Shown: in pieces, positions 5,681 to 7,143 of the stretch
How positions within the stretch are numbered: position 1 is the stretch's first letter
How the letters are laid out: every line of letters begins with the position of its first letter
DNA from: Desulfobacterales bacterium
Lineage (GTDB): Bacteria > Desulfobacterota > Desulfobacteria > Desulfobacterales > Desulfobacteraceae
NCBI GenBank assembly: GCA_022361135.1
Contig: JAKSBM010000290.1
Coordinates: forward strand, 1 to 7,143
Direction of reading: 5' to 3'
DNA length: 7,143 bases
The notes under the pieces: model-generated
Seen by the model: only the letters and a program-made list of their open reading frames with translations
What the model was told of the DNA's origin: nothing
Database searches by the model: none
Translations under genes and position numbers: made by a program

Positions 5681-7143
5681 ATGAGAAGCCATATTGCTAC
5701 AAAAGGGGCAGCCCGTGCACCCCACCGCAGCCTGATGAAGGCCGTGGGTTTCACGGACAGGGAAATTAACCAGCCCCTCATCGGGATTGCCAACTCCGCC
5801 AACGAACTTATCCCCGGTCACATGCACCTGGACACCATTGTCCAGGCGGTGAAGGACGGGATCCGCATGGCAGGGGGCACCCCCATGGAATTCTCAACAA
5901 TCGGAATCTGCGACGGCATTGCCATGAATCACAAGGGCATGCACTATTCCCTGGCTTCCCGGGAACTTATCGCCGACTCCATTGAAGTATCTGCCACTGC
6001 ACACCCCTTTGATGCCATCGTCATGGTCCCCAATTGCGATAAAATCGTTCCGGGCATGCTCATGGCAGCGGCCCGGCTGGATATTCCGGCCGTATTTGTC
6101 TCCGGCGGCCCCATGCTGCCCGGCCGCCATCCCCAGGACAAGGACCAAAAAACCGACCTCATCTCTGTATTCGAAGCCGTGGGCGCCTATAAAAGTGGTA
6201 AGATCTCCCAGGAGGAATTCCTGGCCATTGAAAACTCGGCCTGCCCCACCTGCGGCTCCTGCGCCGGCATGTTCACGGCCAACTCCATGAACTGCCTCAC
6301 CGAAGCCATCGGCATGGGCCTGCCCGGCAACGGCACCATCCCCGGCGTCATGTCCGAAAGACTGCGCCTGGCCAAGGAAGCCGGAATCGCCGTCATGGAG
6401 ATGCTGGAACAGGGCATCACCCCGTCCAAGATCATGACCCCGGAAGCCTTTACCAATGCCCTGGTGGTGGACAATGCCCTGGGCTGCTCCTCCAACACCG
6501 TGCTCCACCTCAAGGCCATCGGCCACGAGGCCGGGGTTGACATCGACCTGAACCAGATCAATGAAATCTCCAAAAAGACCCCCCATCTTTGCTCCCTGAG
6601 CCCGGGCGGCCCGGACCACATTGTAGATCTCAACAGCGCCGGCGGCATCCAGGCGGTGATGAAGGAATTGGCCGACCACGACATGCTGGATACCTCCTGC
6701 ATCACGGCCACGGGCAAAACCATCGAAGAAAATCTGGAAACGGTCGTGGTCAAGGACCATGCCGTCATTCGGCCCGTGGAAGATCCCTACCATGAAGAAG
6801 GGGGGCTTGCCATCCTCTTCGGCAACATCGCCCCCGAGGGCTGTGTGGTTAAACAATCTGCGGTTCTGCCGGAAATGCTCACCCACCAGGGCCCTGCCCG
6901 GGTATTCAACTCCGAGGAAGAGGCTTCCGCCGCCATCATGGACCAGCAAATCAACCCCGGAGACGTCATTGTCATCCGGTATGAAGGTCCCGCCGGCGGC
7001 CCGGGCATGCGTGAAATGCTCACCCCCACCTCGGCCATTGCTGGCATGGGACTGGACGGCCAATGCGCCCTGATCACCGACGGCCGGTTCTCCGGCGGCA
7101 CCAAGGGCGCCTCCATCGGCCATGTTTCCCCGGAAGCCGCCGA
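5681..7143 (+). CDS. ilvD: Dihydroxy-acid dehydratase (3' end beyond window)
   Basis: This iron-sulfur enzyme of the IlvD/Edd family dehydrates 2,3-dihydroxy-isovalerate and 2,3-dihydroxy-3-methylvalerate to the 2-oxo acids that yield valine, leucine and isoleucine; it acts in the cytosol. The window shows 487 codons, and family members are about 550-560 residues, so some 65 are missing. Landmarks are [18 protein letters not shown] with Cys77, NCDK with Cys119, Asp120 and Lys121 (a metal site; the Lys is carbamylated in related structures), [19 protein letters not shown] (Cys188, 191, 194), [11 protein letters not shown], and GRFSGGTKG with the probable catalytic Ser471. Where the Mycobacterium-type enzyme has the cluster Cys in a TPCN motif, this protein has PGH near residue 45 and instead a Cys in CDGI, the subtype I recall from clostridia and methanogens. 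The start is fixed by AGGAGA upstream. Expression is probably controlled by the preceding leader-peptide attenuator; further ilv or leu genes may follow outside the window. Confidence 0.97.
   Translation, partial: MRSHIATKGAARAPHRSLMKAVGFTDREINQPLIGIANSANELIPGHMHLDTIVQAVKDGIRMAGGTPMEFSTIGICDGIAMNHKGMHYSLASRELIADSIEVSATAHPFDAIVMVPNCDKIVPGMLMAAARLDIPAVFVSGGPMLPGRHPQDKDQKTDLISVFEAVGAYKSGKISQEEFLAIENSACPTCGSCAGMFTANSMNCLTEAIGMGLPGNGTIPGVMSERLRLAKEAGIAVMEMLEQGITPSKIMTPEAFTNALVVDNALGCSSNTVLHLKAIGHEAGVDIDLNQINEISKKTPHLCSLSPGGPDHIVDLNSAGGIQAVMKELADHDMLDTSCITATGKTIEENLETVVVKDHAVIRPVEDPYHEEGGLAILFGNIAPEGCVVKQSAVLPEMLTHQGPARVFNSEEEASAAIMDQQINPGDVIVIRYEGPAGGPGMREMLTPTSAIAGMGLDGQCALITDGRFSGGTKGASIGHVSPEAA

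Noticed and set aside
5894..7123. A 409-codon minus-strand open frame
   Set aside because: It is antisense to ilvD, whose family motifs are clear throughout. The long open frame is a by-product of GC-rich third codon positions; its product is Gly/His/Ala-rich and has no known fold.

Overview
The window looks like chromosomal DNA from an anaerobic deltaproteobacterium, most likely Desulfobacterota of the Desulfobacteraceae type. This is inferred from moderate GC, the gene style (a large hybrid kinase paired with a CheY-TPR regulator) and an IlvD of the PGH/CDGI subtype. I could not run a database search, so the taxonomy is an inference.

Layout, left to right. Bases 1-469 hold no gene I can support, only a possible promoter near the right end. 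A GNAT acetyltransferase of the YhbS type runs on the plus strand (470-1228), with an unusual C-terminal extension and an altered acetyl-CoA loop. A gene-free stretch (1229-1619) separates it from a convergent two-gene operon on the minus strand. That operon runs from a strong sigma70-like promoter at 5387-5416 through a membrane-bound hybrid histidine kinase (5302-2768) and, by an ATGA overlap, into a CheY-TPR response regulator (2771-1620). All parts of a four-step phosphorelay are visible: kinase His198, receiver Asp631, Hpt His791 and regulator Asp59. A middle receiver domain has lost its phosphoacceptor Asp.

The most interesting part lies on the plus strand, divergent from the kinase operon. 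A promoter (5451-5477) is followed by a 28-codon leader peptide (5506-5592), 15 of whose residues are Ile, Leu or Val. Next come a strong intrinsic terminator (5614-5658) and ilvD, dihydroxy-acid dehydratase (5681 to beyond the window end). A near-continuous alternative helix (5582-5632) uses the whole 5' arm of the terminator, and the leader stop codon sits inside it. This is the full logic of a ribosome-mediated branched-chain amino acid attenuator: a ribosome stalled on Ile/Leu/Val codons lets the antiterminator form, while a ribosome reaching the stop codon blocks it and the terminator forms. The leader peptide is short enough to be missed by ordinary gene calling.

The kinase operon and the ilv operon share only an intergenic region. 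Nothing in the sequence shows that the phosphorelay controls amino acid synthesis.
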